NCBI GenBank assembly: GCA_944325195.1
Contig: CALUZB010000017.1
Coordinates: 52,068-116,067 of the forward strand
Direction: 5' to 3'
From: an uncultured Desulfovibrionaceae bacterium
GTDB taxonomy: Bacteria > Desulfobacterota > Desulfovibrionia > Desulfovibrionales > Desulfovibrionaceae
Length of the DNA stretch: 64,000 nt
In this document: in pieces, positions 36,721 to 44,530 of the stretch
How positions within the stretch are numbered: the stretch's first letter is position 1
How the letters are laid out: every line of letters starts with the position of its first letter
Position numbers and translations under genes: made by a program
The notes under the pieces: generated by a model
Database searches by the model: none
What the model was told of the DNA's origin: nothing
Seen by the model: only the letters and a program-made list of their open reading frames with translations

Positions 36721-36903
36721 GTGAAACGAAAAGACATTATTAAAAAATTGGCGGAAGCGGGGTTTACTTTTGCGGAAGGCGCGAATCACACCAAAGCCTA
36801 TGACAGACAAGGGGTTTACAGAACGGCAATCGGCAGACACACGGAAATCAATGAACGAACAGTCAAAAACATTGAAAAGCAGACAGGAGTAAAATTACAT
36901 TAA
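36721..36903 (+). CDS. hicA: HicA-family mRNA interferase toxin
   Basis: 60 aa, KRKDIIKKLAEAGFTFAEGANHTKAY with the dsRBD-like fold and the central His of HicA, then TAIGRHTEINERTVKNIEKQ. HicA toxins cleave mRNA. Start GTG 36721 has AGAGGA at a good distance; ATG 36715 is too close to it. Precedes hicB on its own plus-strand operon, opposite to the surrounding late genes. Confidence 0.85.
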   Translation: MKRKDIIKKLAEAGFTFAEGANHTKAYDRQGVYRTAIGRHTEINERTVKNIEKQTGVKLH

Positions 36904-36949
36904 ACCGGGAAGGGCGCACATGCCCTTCCCAAAGGAAACGGAGAAATTT

Positions 36950-37369
36950 ATGCAGAGTTATTTCGCGGTGTTTCTGCCCGTGCGCGAAGGGGGATATGCG
37001 GTGGAGTTTCCCGACATTCCCGAGGCCTTTACCCAGGGCGACACGATTGAGGAATGCGTGATAATGGGTTCTGACGTGCTGAACATTACGGTTGAGGAAT
37101 ACGCCAAGGCGCGCAGGCAAATGCCCGCGCCGTCATCGCTTGAAGCGATAAAAGCCTGGGTTTCTGCTCAAAAAGGCGACCCCTCTCTCGCCCCGGACGG
37201 AGAGCCGTTCATTCAGCTTTTCCGTGCCCCGGATGTGGATATGACTCCGGTCAGGGTAACAGTGAGCTTTCCCAAGTCAACTTTGGAAGCAATAGATAAT
37301 AAGGCCGCTCAGGCGGGGCTTACCCGCTCAGGGTTTCTGGCTCAGGCCGCTCTGGCTTTCAACAGTTAG
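36950..37369 (+). CDS. hicB: HicB-family antitoxin
   Basis: 139 aa. N-terminal degenerate RNase H-like HicB domain (YFAVFLPVREGGYAVEFPDI, PEAFTQGDTIEECV) and C-terminal ribbon-helix-helix-like DNA-binding part (VRVTVSFPKSTLEAIDNKAA). Neutralises HicA and probably binds the repeats at 36643-36692. ATG 36950 after GGAAACGGAG; an upstream ATG at 36920 has no site. Confidence 0.87.
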   Translation: MQSYFAVFLPVREGGYAVEFPDIPEAFTQGDTIEECVIMGSDVLNITVEEYAKARRQMPAPSSLEAIKAWVSAQKGDPSLAPDGEPFIQLFRAPDVDMTPVRVTVSFPKSTLEAIDNKAAQAGLTRSGFLAQAALAFNS

Positions 37370-37471
37370 GACGGTTTCCCCGGCCCTGCTGTGTGACCGC
37401 TCCGCAGACGGGGATATCAGTGAACCTCAATTAGACATCGAAATGGCTAGATTTTTAGATGAACTAAGCTA

Positions 37472-37921
37472 ATGAAAAAGACTATATTATGGACCCCCTT
37501 ATTAACTCTAGCAACGTTGGTCAGCAGTCCTTTATCTGGAAAAGTAGAGGCAGTTTTACCAACACTTTACACAGTGTCTGGAATTGTTTTTGCTATTGGT
37601 ATGGGTCTCATAGTAAGTTTTTCTTTACACGGAATTCAGAACAGAGATTATATTGAATCAATTCGGGAAAATATCTATAGAGTAAGAAGATCTTTTATTA
37701 TGTTTTTTTCTTGCTCGACATTATGCTATTTATTACACCAGTATATCCCTACACTCCCCATACAGTTGTTTGACCTGAAGCTCATATTACATCCAAATCT
37801 TTTTACTTGCTTTTTGATTATCCTATCTATTGCGTATTTCATAGTTAACTTTATTGAAATTCAAAACCTTAATGACGATATTTTTGATAGATTATTAAAA
37901 GAAAAAAACGATCATACATAA
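37472..37921 (+). CDS. Small multi-span membrane protein, copy 1
   Basis: 149 aa with about four hydrophobic helices (TPLLTLATLVSS, TVSGIVFAIGMGLIVSFSL, SFIMFFSCSTLCYLL, LFTCFLIILSIAYFIVNF) and a charged C-terminal tail EIQNLNDDIFDRLL. AT-rich compared with the late genes. A diverged relative with the same topology and tail lies at 45636-46106 next to the second Rha cassette. No family recognised; a superinfection or defence role is only a guess. Confidence 0.6.
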   Translation: MKKTILWTPLLTLATLVSSPLSGKVEAVLPTLYTVSGIVFAIGMGLIVSFSLHGIQNRDYIESIRENIYRVRRSFIMFFSCSTLCYLLHQYIPTLPIQLFDLKLILHPNLFTCFLIILSIAYFIVNFIEIQNLNDDIFDRLLKEKNDHT

Positions 37922-37940
37922 ATTACTCCGTGCAAAATAA

Positions 37941-37969
37941 AGAGCCCCCGCGCTAAGCGCGGGGGCTCT
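37941..37969. terminator. Bidirectional terminator
   Basis: Hairpin of about 13 bp, AGAGCCCCCGCG paired with CGCGGGGGCTCT, between the convergent membrane-protein gene and tail chaperone gene; an A-rich stretch on its left gives T residues on the minus strand. Confidence 0.75.
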
Positions 37970-38015
37970 GTCGCCGGTTAAGGAGGGTGGGTTCCCCCCT
38001 TTTACTGTTCTTCCC

Positions 38016-38533
38016 TCAACGCACGGCTTTATTGCCGTGGATGATGCGGGCCAGGGTTTTGAAGTAGCGTTCTTCCAGCCATCTGGCCTGGGCCAGTTGT
38101 TTGCCCCAGGCGTCGAGTTCGTTTTCCGGGCGGGCGTGCAGCCAGCCCATAATCAGAGCGTCGCCCTGAGCCCAGCCGTCCGGGGCGGCGCCGGCTAGTT
38201 TCCCAATTCGGCCGATATCCCCACGCCCTTGATAATCGCGCTGGCAAAGGTCGTGCCCAAACCCGGATATTCCTCCATCGCGTCAATCAACCGCTGTATT
38301 TCTTCCGGGTGTACGCAATCCAGCGCCAGGTTGCGGGCAGCCTGGGCCGAGTTTTTAGCGGCCCTTTCCTGTAAACGCTGCACCTGCATCTTGGTTGGTT
38401 TGGCAAAGCGGAAAGTCACAGATACCATAGAGGAATCCGCCCATGGGTCTTCAAAACTATGGGTAAACGCCACATATTTTTTGCCGTCAGACTCTTCCGC
38501 TGAACCTGGAATTAAATTTGCTTCTTTGTCCAT
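38016..38533 (-). CDS. Tail assembly chaperone, -1 frameshift product
   Basis: The short chaperone frame ends at 38195, but a slip at GGGAAAC (38204-38198) moves reading to the -1 frame, which is open for 60 codons to 38016: LAGAAPDGWAQGDALIMGWL and then RYFKTLARIIHGNKAVR. The composition is protein-like, whereas the third frame of this stretch is Arg/Pro-rich and looks spurious. The 172-aa fusion is equivalent to lambda gpG-T and Mu gp41-type products that guide tape measure and tube assembly. Confidence 0.75.
38195..38533 (-). CDS. Tail assembly chaperone, short form
   Basis: 112 aa (KKYVAFTHSFEDPWADSSMV, FRFAKPTKMQVQRLQERAAK, IIKGVGISAELGN). Position between tube and tape measure genes and the frameshift site identify it as the G-type chaperone. 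The best ribosome spacing (GGAG, six bases) is for ATG 38533; ATG 38536 and 38548 are alternatives. Confidence 0.75.
   Translation of the reverse strand: MDKEANLIPGSAEESDGKKYVAFTHSFEDPWADSSMVSVTFRFAKPTKMQVQRLQERAAKNSAQAARNLALDCVHPEEIQRLIDAMEEYPGLGTTFASAIIKGVGISAELGN
38198..38204 (-). other. Slippery heptamer for -1 frameshifting
   Basis: G GGA AAC in the zero frame, directly before the TAG stop. It is of the same X XXY YYZ class as the GGGAAAG site in lambda G/T. No strong pseudoknot is obvious downstream. Confidence 0.75.
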
Positions 38534-38570
38534 CATTTTCTCCGTCATAATGTTACATTTATATTTTGGG

Positions 38571-38639
38571 CCGTGTCATGATTTTCGCATTCAGGGCGAA
38601 AATCACGCCACAGGCTCTCACTTCGTGCCGCTTCGCGGC
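38571..38639. repeat. Direct repeat with 10-bp stem, copy 2 (upstream of tail chaperone)
   Basis: See copy 1 at 35283. The same hairpin precedes this start. The two copies lie 3288 bp apart and bracket the tail chaperone, membrane protein, hicAB and Rha cassette 1. Confidence 0.9.
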
Positions 38640-38738
38640 GGTTTACCCCTTTTCTCCGTTGCCGGTTAAGGAAGGGGGTTTAAGGGGGGAACCTCAAGGG
38701 AGGGTCTCCCTTGTGGTTCCCCCCTTTCAAATCCCCTC

Positions 38739-39200
38739 TCAAATCATCAACTTGCTGCCGGTTTTAGCAGGCACGCCGTTCCAAAGAATGGGTGAGAGAA
38801 TGGTAAACTCGCAGCTCATGGCGCTTGCGTTGGAATCGCCCTGGCTGCTGGACTGGTCAATGGCGGTGATTTTGCAGTCCGGCAGGGTATCCACAATCGT
38901 ACCCATGTCGTCGTTGGCGTAACTGACCACAATCGGGAAGGGTTTGTGGTCGAAAATCCCCCCGCCGCCGGAGGCGACCAGAGCCGGTTTCAGGCGCTCC
39001 CACTCGTCGCGGTCAAGGGTCATGGAGCCGCTGGCCTCGTAGTTCTGGCGGCCGTAACCGCGGGGAATCGCCCCTCGGCCGTAGCGGGCCTCAATTGACT
39101 GCCCGTCCTGGTAGGCGATTTCGGTTATGCCTACGGCTATACCCGAGGGCAGCATCACGGTAATGTCTTCCCAATCGTATTGGCGTCCATTGATTGCCAT
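38739..39200 (-). CDS. Tail tube protein
   Basis: 153 aa, DITVMLPSGIAVGITEIAYQ, RYGRGAIPRGYGRQNYEASG, LDRDEWERLKPAL and CEFTILSPILWNGVP, in the style of P2/Mu-like myophage tube proteins. Directly downstream of sheath and a small linking gene, with GGAGGACG upstream of ATG 39200. Builds the inner tube of the contractile tail. Confidence 0.75.
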   Translation of the reverse strand: MAINGRQYDWEDITVMLPSGIAVGITEIAYQDGQSIEARYGRGAIPRGYGRQNYEASGSMTLDRDEWERLKPALVASGGGGIFDHKPFPIVVSYANDDMGTIVDTLPDCKITAIDQSSSQGDSNASAMSCEFTILSPILWNGVPAKTGSKLMI

Positions 39201-39202
39201 AG

Positions 39203-39448
39203 CTAATCGTCCTCCATCCAGCCCTGCTGCTCGACAAACAGCATTCCAACTGCAGTAAGCCGGTAATAGTGATTATGATAACGCTCAAGATGCTCCAGCT
39301 CCAGACCGAAGCTGAGCGCGGCCTCAAGCTGCGCGGCCTCCGCCAGGGGGGCCAGGTCTTGCCGGTCATAGTAGGTGTGCGGGTTGTCCACCCGCCGCTG
39401 ATACAAAAAACGATAGACGGCCTTGCGGCTTATCACGGTGAGATTCAT
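39203..39448 (-). CDS. Small tail-region protein
   Basis: 81 aa (VISRKAVYRFLYQRRVDNPH, ELEHLERYHNHYYRLTAVGM). Lies between sheath and tube genes with almost no gaps. Starts at ATG 39448, one base after the sheath stop codon. Family not recognised. Confidence 0.6.
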   Translation of the reverse strand: MNLTVISRKAVYRFLYQRRVDNPHTYYDRQDLAPLAEAAQLEAALSFGLELEHLERYHNHYYRLTAVGMLFVEQQGWMEDD

Positions 39449-39449
39449 A

Positions 39450-41129
39450 TTACCCCTCCAGGCGGGGGTCGAAGGAACTCCCCGCATACACATAGCGGTT
39501 ATACAGCTTGATTTCCCGGATAATCGGGATGCCGATAAGCGTGGTTTCCACGGCCACGCCGTTGTTCACAAAATCCTGATTGGGCGGGATTTCCACAACA
39601 TAGGCGGCCAGTTCCGGGGGGACAGCCGCGGTCATGGTATTCAGGGCGTTCTCCAGATTGGCCTTGAGATAATTCAGGCCCACCGCCCCGCCCGGGGCCA
39701 GAGGGTCGCCCAGCTCATCGTACATGCTGTTCAGGGCGGCCGTGCGCTCCAGGCGCACCGCCTTGAATACCGTGCGCAGGACTTCCTCGTAGCGGTAATC
39801 GCTGGTATCCTCGGCCAGGGTGCGGGAATCGCCCCAGTAAGCCCCGGCCAGACCGGCATAGGTTTTGGCGGTGAGATAGCCCGCGTCTTCAAGGAAAGGC
39901 TGCACCGCGTCCCAGCCGTCCGGGAGTGTACCCTGGCTGATGTTGCCGTCGCGCACCCGACCGGTTGCCCGCTGTACCGGTATGGAAATCACCCGTCCGG
40001 CCTGCAGGCCGCCCCAATTGCGCAGTTTGCGCTGCGTGGAGTCGCTCACCTCGCCGAACTGGCAGCACACCTGCACAAAACGGGCGGCAAAGTCAGCCCG
40101 CTCGGAAAGCAGCCAGGCGCTGAAATCGTTCAAATCTTCATTTTCATAGGGCAGCCGGGTCTCCAGCTTGAAATAGGTGGGGCGGTGGGCGTTCCACAGC
40201 TCGTCGGCCTTGACCGACGCGGCGGCCCAATCCACGGAATCGCTGGGGCCCACGATATACACAAACTCCACGTCATAGGTGTTCAGCGGGGTTTCCAAAG
40301 CCGCCATCACCTCGACAATGCTCGGTTCCGGGGCCAGCAGACGACAGGTATAAACGCAGCCGCCCGAATAAACCGCATCCGCAAAGGTTACGCTTACCCC
40401 GTAATCGGCAAGCTCAACCTTTCCGTCCGCCGGGATGGTGCGGGTTTTGTCGAAATTATCGCCGCCGTCAACAGAGAGGCGATAGGTCCCCTCGTTCAGG
40501 CCGCCCCCGCTCACAATTTCCAGTTGCAGTTCGGCTGCGGCCAAAACTTCCCCGGAAACGGTCACAGTGGGACCGTCGCCGTACTGATATACCTTGCCGA
40601 TGGGCATCCGGACGATGAAATTGTAACTTGTTCCTTCTTCAAAAGAATCATCCTCCGCGAACAGCAGAGTCATTCCGGTATCCGCCACGGTCAGGCCGGA
40701 CGTGCAGGTTACCGGCTCGCCCCAGGTTTTGCCGTTGTCGGTGGAGATTATCACTGTGGCCTCGCCGATACCGCCCGCGCTATCCACCTGTACGACCACG
40801 TCAAAGTTGCCCTGCGGCACGCCGAGCAAATCGGGCGCGTTGCCGAGGGAGCCCAGCCGGGTAACCGCGGAAGCGTAACCCGCGGCCTGCCCGGCAACAG
40901 GCACGGCGATTACGCTACTGTCCTGCCCGGCGGTTGCAAACACGTCGCGCAGGCGGTCGGTAAGCGGGCCCACGCCCAAGGTACCTTCCAGGTCGCTGCG
41001 CCCGGAAAGCAGGTAGGGCTTGCCCGGCTGACCCTTGGAACATACGCCTGCAATCATGGCCAGGCCGTCCACTCCCTCCGGAACCAGGCCGGAAGATCCG
41101 TCAATCAGATATTCAAATACATTGCCCAT
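39450..41129 (-). CDS. Contractile tail sheath protein
   Basis: 559 aa. N-terminal GVDGLAMIAGVCSKGQPGKP and SDLEGTLGVGPLTDRLRDVF, and the conserved sheath C-terminal part (GYLTAKTYAGLAGAYWGDSR, RTVFKAVRLERTAALNSM, IGIPIIREIKLYNRYVYAGS). Defines a myovirus-type tail. A beta-rich insert of about 130 residues (around VVVQVDSAGGIGEATVIIST) is larger than in Mu gpL and may project from the sheath. Confidence 0.9.
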   Translation of the reverse strand: MGNVFEYLIDGSSGLVPEGVDGLAMIAGVCSKGQPGKPYLLSGRSDLEGTLGVGPLTDRLRDVFATAGQDSSVIAVPVAGQAAGYASAVTRLGSLGNAPDLLGVPQGNFDVVVQVDSAGGIGEATVIISTDNGKTWGEPVTCTSGLTVADTGMTLLFAEDDSFEEGTSYNFIVRMPIGKVYQYGDGPTVTVSGEVLAAAELQLEIVSGGGLNEGTYRLSVDGGDNFDKTRTIPADGKVELADYGVSVTFADAVYSGGCVYTCRLLAPEPSIVEVMAALETPLNTYDVEFVYIVGPSDSVDWAAASVKADELWNAHRPTYFKLETRLPYENEDLNDFSAWLLSERADFAARFVQVCCQFGEVSDSTQRKLRNWGGLQAGRVISIPVQRATGRVRDGNISQGTLPDGWDAVQPFLEDAGYLTAKTYAGLAGAYWGDSRTLAEDTSDYRYEEVLRTVFKAVRLERTAALNSMYDELGDPLAPGGAVGLNYLKANLENALNTMTAAVPPELAAYVVEIPPNQDFVNNGVAVETTLIGIPIIREIKLYNRYVYAGSSFDPRLEG

Positions 41130-41536
41130 TACAGCCTCCCGCCGCCCATGCGCCTTCCGGCCAGCACGGCCAGGCCCTGCCGGTATTCGGCTTCAGATAC
41201 GATTTTACCCGCTGCCCAGCCCATTAACCGGCACAGCGCAGCATGCTGCCAGCCCGGGATGTTGAGCCGGGAAGACCAGGCTTCAATGCTTGCTCTATTC
41301 TCATTTTGTTTGACAGATGCGTCCGGCTCCGGTTGAGGCGGCGCGATCGGTTCAGATATATCCGGCTCCGGGGACGGCTGTTCAGATCCTGCCTGCTCTT
41401 CACCGCCGTTTCCCGGGTTTGCTTCTTCGGAGTCTTCCGATACGATTTCTTCAGGACGTTCAATTTCCTGCTGTTCAGGCAACGGATTTTCCAAAGGCTG
41501 TACGTCAGCTTCTCTGCTCTTTTCCTTGTTGGCCAT
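41129..41536 (-). CDS. Acidic tail-region protein
   Basis: 135 aa: a long Glu/Pro-rich disordered N-terminus (LPEQQEIERPEEIVSEDSEE) and a small folded C-terminus (IPGWQHAALCRLMGWAAGK, YRQGLAVLAGRRMGGGRL). AAGGAG precedes ATG 41536. Occupies the position of short Mu-like proteins before the sheath; function unknown. Confidence 0.6.
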   Translation of the reverse strand: MANKEKSREADVQPLENPLPEQQEIERPEEIVSEDSEEANPGNGGEEQAGSEQPSPEPDISEPIAPPQPEPDASVKQNENRASIEAWSSRLNIPGWQHAALCRLMGWAAGKIVSEAEYRQGLAVLAGRRMGGGRL

Positions 41537-41537
41537 A

Positions 41538-42080
41538 TTACGCTCCTTGCCGATAGCTCGGCGGTTTAATTTCAACATGTTCAATCAGGCCGGATTCTTC
41601 TGTTACGGTAACCCGCCCTTCAAAAGTCACTGTCAAAAATTTGCTCACCCGGGTGAACACCTTGATTGTTTCCAGCCCCACCCGTTTTTCCGGCTCGGAC
41701 GGCTCTTCCGCGCTCTCCGCCCGGATTTTAATCCAGTTGCCGTCCGCGTCGTTCACCCCGCGCGGCAGGCAGGCAATTAAATCCCGACAAAAGGTTTGCA
41801 GCCAGGCTTCGTCCTCGGCCAGCACGTTCACCCCCACCTGTTCGCGCACTGTATAAAGCTGTTTTTTCAACTCCTGGTAATGCTCCCGCTCGTCTTTTAA
41901 GCGGGTGACAGCCAGACCCCTGACCGCGCTGGTGTAGGTCTCGCCCATAAATTGCAGCTCAATGCGCGGCCGGGGCACAGTCAGGTTGTCCTTGCCCAGG
42001 GTCAGAACCCGGCCTTCCGGCAAACCCAACGCCTCGGCGGTTTCCCGGATTATTTGAAATATCAGTTCATGCCTGGTCAT
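41538..42080 (-). CDS. Tail terminator/connector protein (Mu gp37-like position)
   Basis: 180 aa (ELIFQIIRETAEALGLPEGR, RLKDEREHYQELKKQLYTV, SKFLTVTFEGRVTVTEESGL). By position between gpG-like and sheath genes it should be the neck or tail-terminator protein. Overlaps the upstream gene by four bases. Confidence 0.55.
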   Translation of the reverse strand: MTRHELIFQIIRETAEALGLPEGRVLTLGKDNLTVPRPRIELQFMGETYTSAVRGLAVTRLKDEREHYQELKKQLYTVREQVGVNVLAEDEAWLQTFCRDLIACLPRGVNDADGNWIKIRAESAEEPSEPEKRVGLETIKVFTRVSKFLTVTFEGRVTVTEESGLIEHVEIKPPSYRQGA

Positions 42081-42586
42081 AACGATAAACTGTCCTTGAT
42101 AAATTCCTTCATGATTTCCCGCGCTTCATCTTCAATTTCCTGATTCAGGCCGATGTAGGGGCGGGCGGGAATGGTCACCTCTTTGGCAAATACGGTGTCG
42201 CCGTCCGCTCCGGGAAAGACCAGAAACTTCTTGTTTTTGGGGCGGATTTTCCCGCCGCATTGATGAATGGCGGCGTAGGGTTTGTTGCTGCCGATGTACA
42301 CTTCCGTTCCACCTGAGCCTACCTTATAGGTAATGGAACCCATCAGTCCGCCGCGCATTCCTTCTTTCTGCAAAGTTTTGCCGCCTTGGAGCACAGCCCG
42401 CCGGGACTTTTTCCATTTCGTCCCATCCGGCGCCTGCTCCAACTGGAAATTGCGCATAGTCTGGCTGACCACCAGCTCGCCCAATGCCGCCATCAGCTCG
42501 TCGGTGCGCCCCAGTCCGTCCAAAGCCCGCCCCGCCAGTTTATCAAGCCCGGCCCATTTGACCTTAAACCCGCTCTTCCCGGCCAT
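42077..42586 (-). CDS. Virion morphogenesis protein (Mu gpG-like)
   Basis: 169 aa, phage virion morphogenesis/tail completion family: MRNFQLEQAPDGTKWKKSRR, GSITYKVGSGGTEVYIGSNK, YAAIHQCGGKIRPKN, PARPYIGLNQEIEDEAREIM. Acts at head-tail joining. Confidence 0.85.
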   Translation of the reverse strand: MAGKSGFKVKWAGLDKLAGRALDGLGRTDELMAALGELVVSQTMRNFQLEQAPDGTKWKKSRRAVLQGGKTLQKEGMRGGLMGSITYKVGSGGTEVYIGSNKPYAAIHQCGGKIRPKNKKFLVFPGADGDTVFAKEVTIPARPYIGLNQEIEDEAREIMKEFIKDSLSL

Positions 42587-43018
42587 CTAAAACCCCCGCA
42601 AATCAAACGTCCGCCCCTCGCTGATTACCGCCACCGACGGCTCTTCCCGGTCTGCGTATTCATCCCCGAAGGCCAGCTTCAGCTTGCCCTTGGCCAGGTC
42701 GTCCAGCAGGGACTTGCAATACTCCCACTGCTTTTGCAGGGGCAGCCACTCGTTATCGCTGGAACTCTCCGTATCCACCAGGGTGGTTATCGCCTCCACA
42801 ATCCGGTAAGCGGCAATTACTGCCGTGATATAACGGATCAGTTCCGGGATCATCGCCCAGGGCTGCGGGTAACGATAAGACAGCAGGTCGGCAATTTCGT
42901 AGCTTACATCGGTTATCGTGCGCTCCGTCAGGCCGGGGTTGAGTTCTTCAGCCTTGCTCACAAACGGTTCATAGAGCAGGTCGAGTATGTGAGCGCGTGT
43001 ACAGTACTGCATGGTCAT
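42587..43018 (-). CDS. DUF1320 head-tail connector protein (Mu gp36)
   Basis: 143 aa. YCTRAHILDLLYEPFVSKAE, EIADLLSYRYPQPWAMIPEL and LPLQKQWEYCKSLLDDLAKG fit the gp36/DUF1320 family found beside the major capsid gene. Two possible starts (43018, 43012). Preceded by two 11-bp direct repeats TTTTAGACTAG and a large hairpin. Confidence 0.8.
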   Translation of the reverse strand: MTMQYCTRAHILDLLYEPFVSKAEELNPGLTERTITDVSYEIADLLSYRYPQPWAMIPELIRYITAVIAAYRIVEAITTLVDTESSSDNEWLPLQKQWEYCKSLLDDLAKGKLKLAFGDEYADREEPSVAVISEGRTFDLRGF

Positions 43019-43063
43019 TTTCCGCGTTTTAGACTAGTTTTAGACTAGTTCAAATTTATTTGG

Positions 43064-43129
43064 CGGCTCTTTGTCCGTCGCCGGGGTTCAAACGCCCCTA
43101 AAAGGCGAGTTCGGACGGACAAAGAGCCG
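43064..43129 (-). other. Large perfect hairpin downstream of the capsid gene
   Basis: CGGCTCTTTGTCCGTC (43064-43079) pairs with all 16 bases of 43114-43129; the 34-base loop can fold further (GGGG/CCCC). No T run follows on the minus strand, so it looks less like an intrinsic terminator than an mRNA-stabilising or attenuating element between capsid and gp36 genes. Confidence 0.8.
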
Positions 43130-43155
43130 ACCACGTTTAGGAGGTTGGATTACGG

Positions 43156-44148
43156 CTAATTTACCACCACTGCCTTGCACACTGTATTCGGGTTGCGCGC
43201 GGGCAGAGGCTTGCTTTGAGCAATCAGTTGATAGCCGGTGTCGCCGGGCAGCAGCTCCGGAACTACATGGAATTGCGTGGCCGCATTGTTTGCGGAAATG
43301 GAATCAATCGCGCAATACCACACCATGCCCGGCGCGTCCGCGGCAACTGCCAGCAGGGTCTTGGGGTCGAGCTTGGGAATCAGCGTCCCGTCTTCCGGCG
43401 AGGGATAGGTTTCCGAAAGTTCCTTAATTGTATAACCGCCTACCCGCACCGCTCCGGATTCCAGGCTCACGCTGATGGTTCTGTCCGCTGTGGAGCGGAA
43501 ATTCTCGGCCATATCCAGCAATACTGCGAATACATCTTCCCCGCAGCGGAACTCCACACGGCCGCCCACGCCCTTGCGTCTGAGCAGTCTGACCATCGGC
43601 TGTAGGATATCATGATACAACTCCCGGATTTTGCTGTCCGCCGTGAGTTTGGCCGTCGGCTCAAACGTAAGAGGGTCTCCATAATCAATCGCATAAGTTG
43701 CATTGCCGCCGCTCAACCGCTTGGGCCAGTTAACCTTCCCGGTGGTCAGCGCTACTGCAGCCATCGCTTCCGTGGTATCGCGCACCACCCGGCGCAACCG
43801 GTCAAGTTTGTTGGCCCGCCATTGCTCCACAGTCCGGGCGTCGCCGAACATGGCTTTGAGGTCGTTAAGCTCGGCCGCGGTTACGTTCACCGACGGCTTG
43901 ATGGGCAACGGAGCCACAAACATGATATCGCGCTCATCTCCGCCCAGCGGTATGGCCTGGCCTTCCCGGCTCACTACAGGGATAGTGCCTACCGTCCGGG
44001 TCAGCATGTCCAGGCCGACCATCGGGCTGGGATGCGTGGGACGTTGCTTAAAAAAGTCGTCCATTACCGTGGTCTGTAAATCCGGCAACAGGCTTAAGGT
44101 TGTCGCCACCTGTTGGGGGTTGAAAAGATTCTTCAAGCTTACCAGCAT
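43156..44148 (-). CDS. Major capsid protein (lambda gpE-like family)
   Basis: 330 aa. LFNPQQVATTLSLLPDLQTT, RTVGTIPVVSREGQAIPLGG, NDLKAMFGDARTVEQWRANK and the ending QLIAQSKPLPARNPNTVCKA are typical of the phage major capsid protein E family. Normal length, preceded by decoration and protease/scaffold genes. Confidence 0.9.
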   Translation of the reverse strand: MLVSLKNLFNPQQVATTLSLLPDLQTTVMDDFFKQRPTHPSPMVGLDMLTRTVGTIPVVSREGQAIPLGGDERDIMFVAPLPIKPSVNVTAAELNDLKAMFGDARTVEQWRANKLDRLRRVVRDTTEAMAAVALTTGKVNWPKRLSGGNATYAIDYGDPLTFEPTAKLTADSKIRELYHDILQPMVRLLRRKGVGGRVEFRCGEDVFAVLLDMAENFRSTADRTISVSLESGAVRVGGYTIKELSETYPSPEDGTLIPKLDPKTLLAVAADAPGMVWYCAIDSISANNAATQFHVVPELLPGDTGYQLIAQSKPLPARNPNTVCKAVVVN

Positions 44149-44173
44149 TGATATCTCCTGACTAAATAGATAG

Positions 44174-44512
44174 TTATACCGGGTAGATTCCGGCGGCTTC
44201 CAGAGCGGCCAGAGCGGATGCGTCCGGGGCGTCTCCGCCGCTGACTTTGAGCATGGCCAGTTTCACCGTGCCGTGCGCCAGATACTTTAACGATGCGTCT
44301 CCCGCCTCAAACGGCTCGTCCAGTACCCCGACAATGGCGCCGGAGCCGTTGCTCGGGCTGATTTTGCCGTCAGCGGCCGTGAGCAGCATACCAGCGCCCA
44401 TGGCCGGACAGGAGTCCGCGGGAACTCCCCAGCGAAATACCGGGGGGTGATCTCCGGTGTGGACAACCTCGCCCTCAAAATGATGTTTGCTTAATAATCC
44501 TTCGTTAACCAT
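44174..44512 (-). CDS. Head decoration protein (lambda gpD-like)
   Basis: 112 aa (SKHHFEGEVVHTGDHPPVFR, GAIVGVLDEPFEAGDASLKY, YLAHGTVKLAMLKV). Size, place between protease and capsid genes and sequence style match head decoration proteins paired with E-type capsids. Confidence 0.7.
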   Translation of the reverse strand: MVNEGLLSKHHFEGEVVHTGDHPPVFRWGVPADSCPAMGAGMLLTAADGKISPSNGSGAIVGVLDEPFEAGDASLKYLAHGTVKLAMLKVSGGDAPDASALAALEAAGIYPV

Positions 44513-44530
44513 GCTTTTGCTTCCTCCCCG

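Noticed and set aside
38029..38286. 85-codon frame overlapping the tail chaperone gene
   Set aside because: Arg/Pro-rich third frame. The true continuation is the -1 frame reached through GGGAAAC.
39423..41336. Long plus-strand open frame (637 codons) opposite the sheath gene
   Set aside because: Antisense shadow; the minus-strand protein matches tail sheath over its length.
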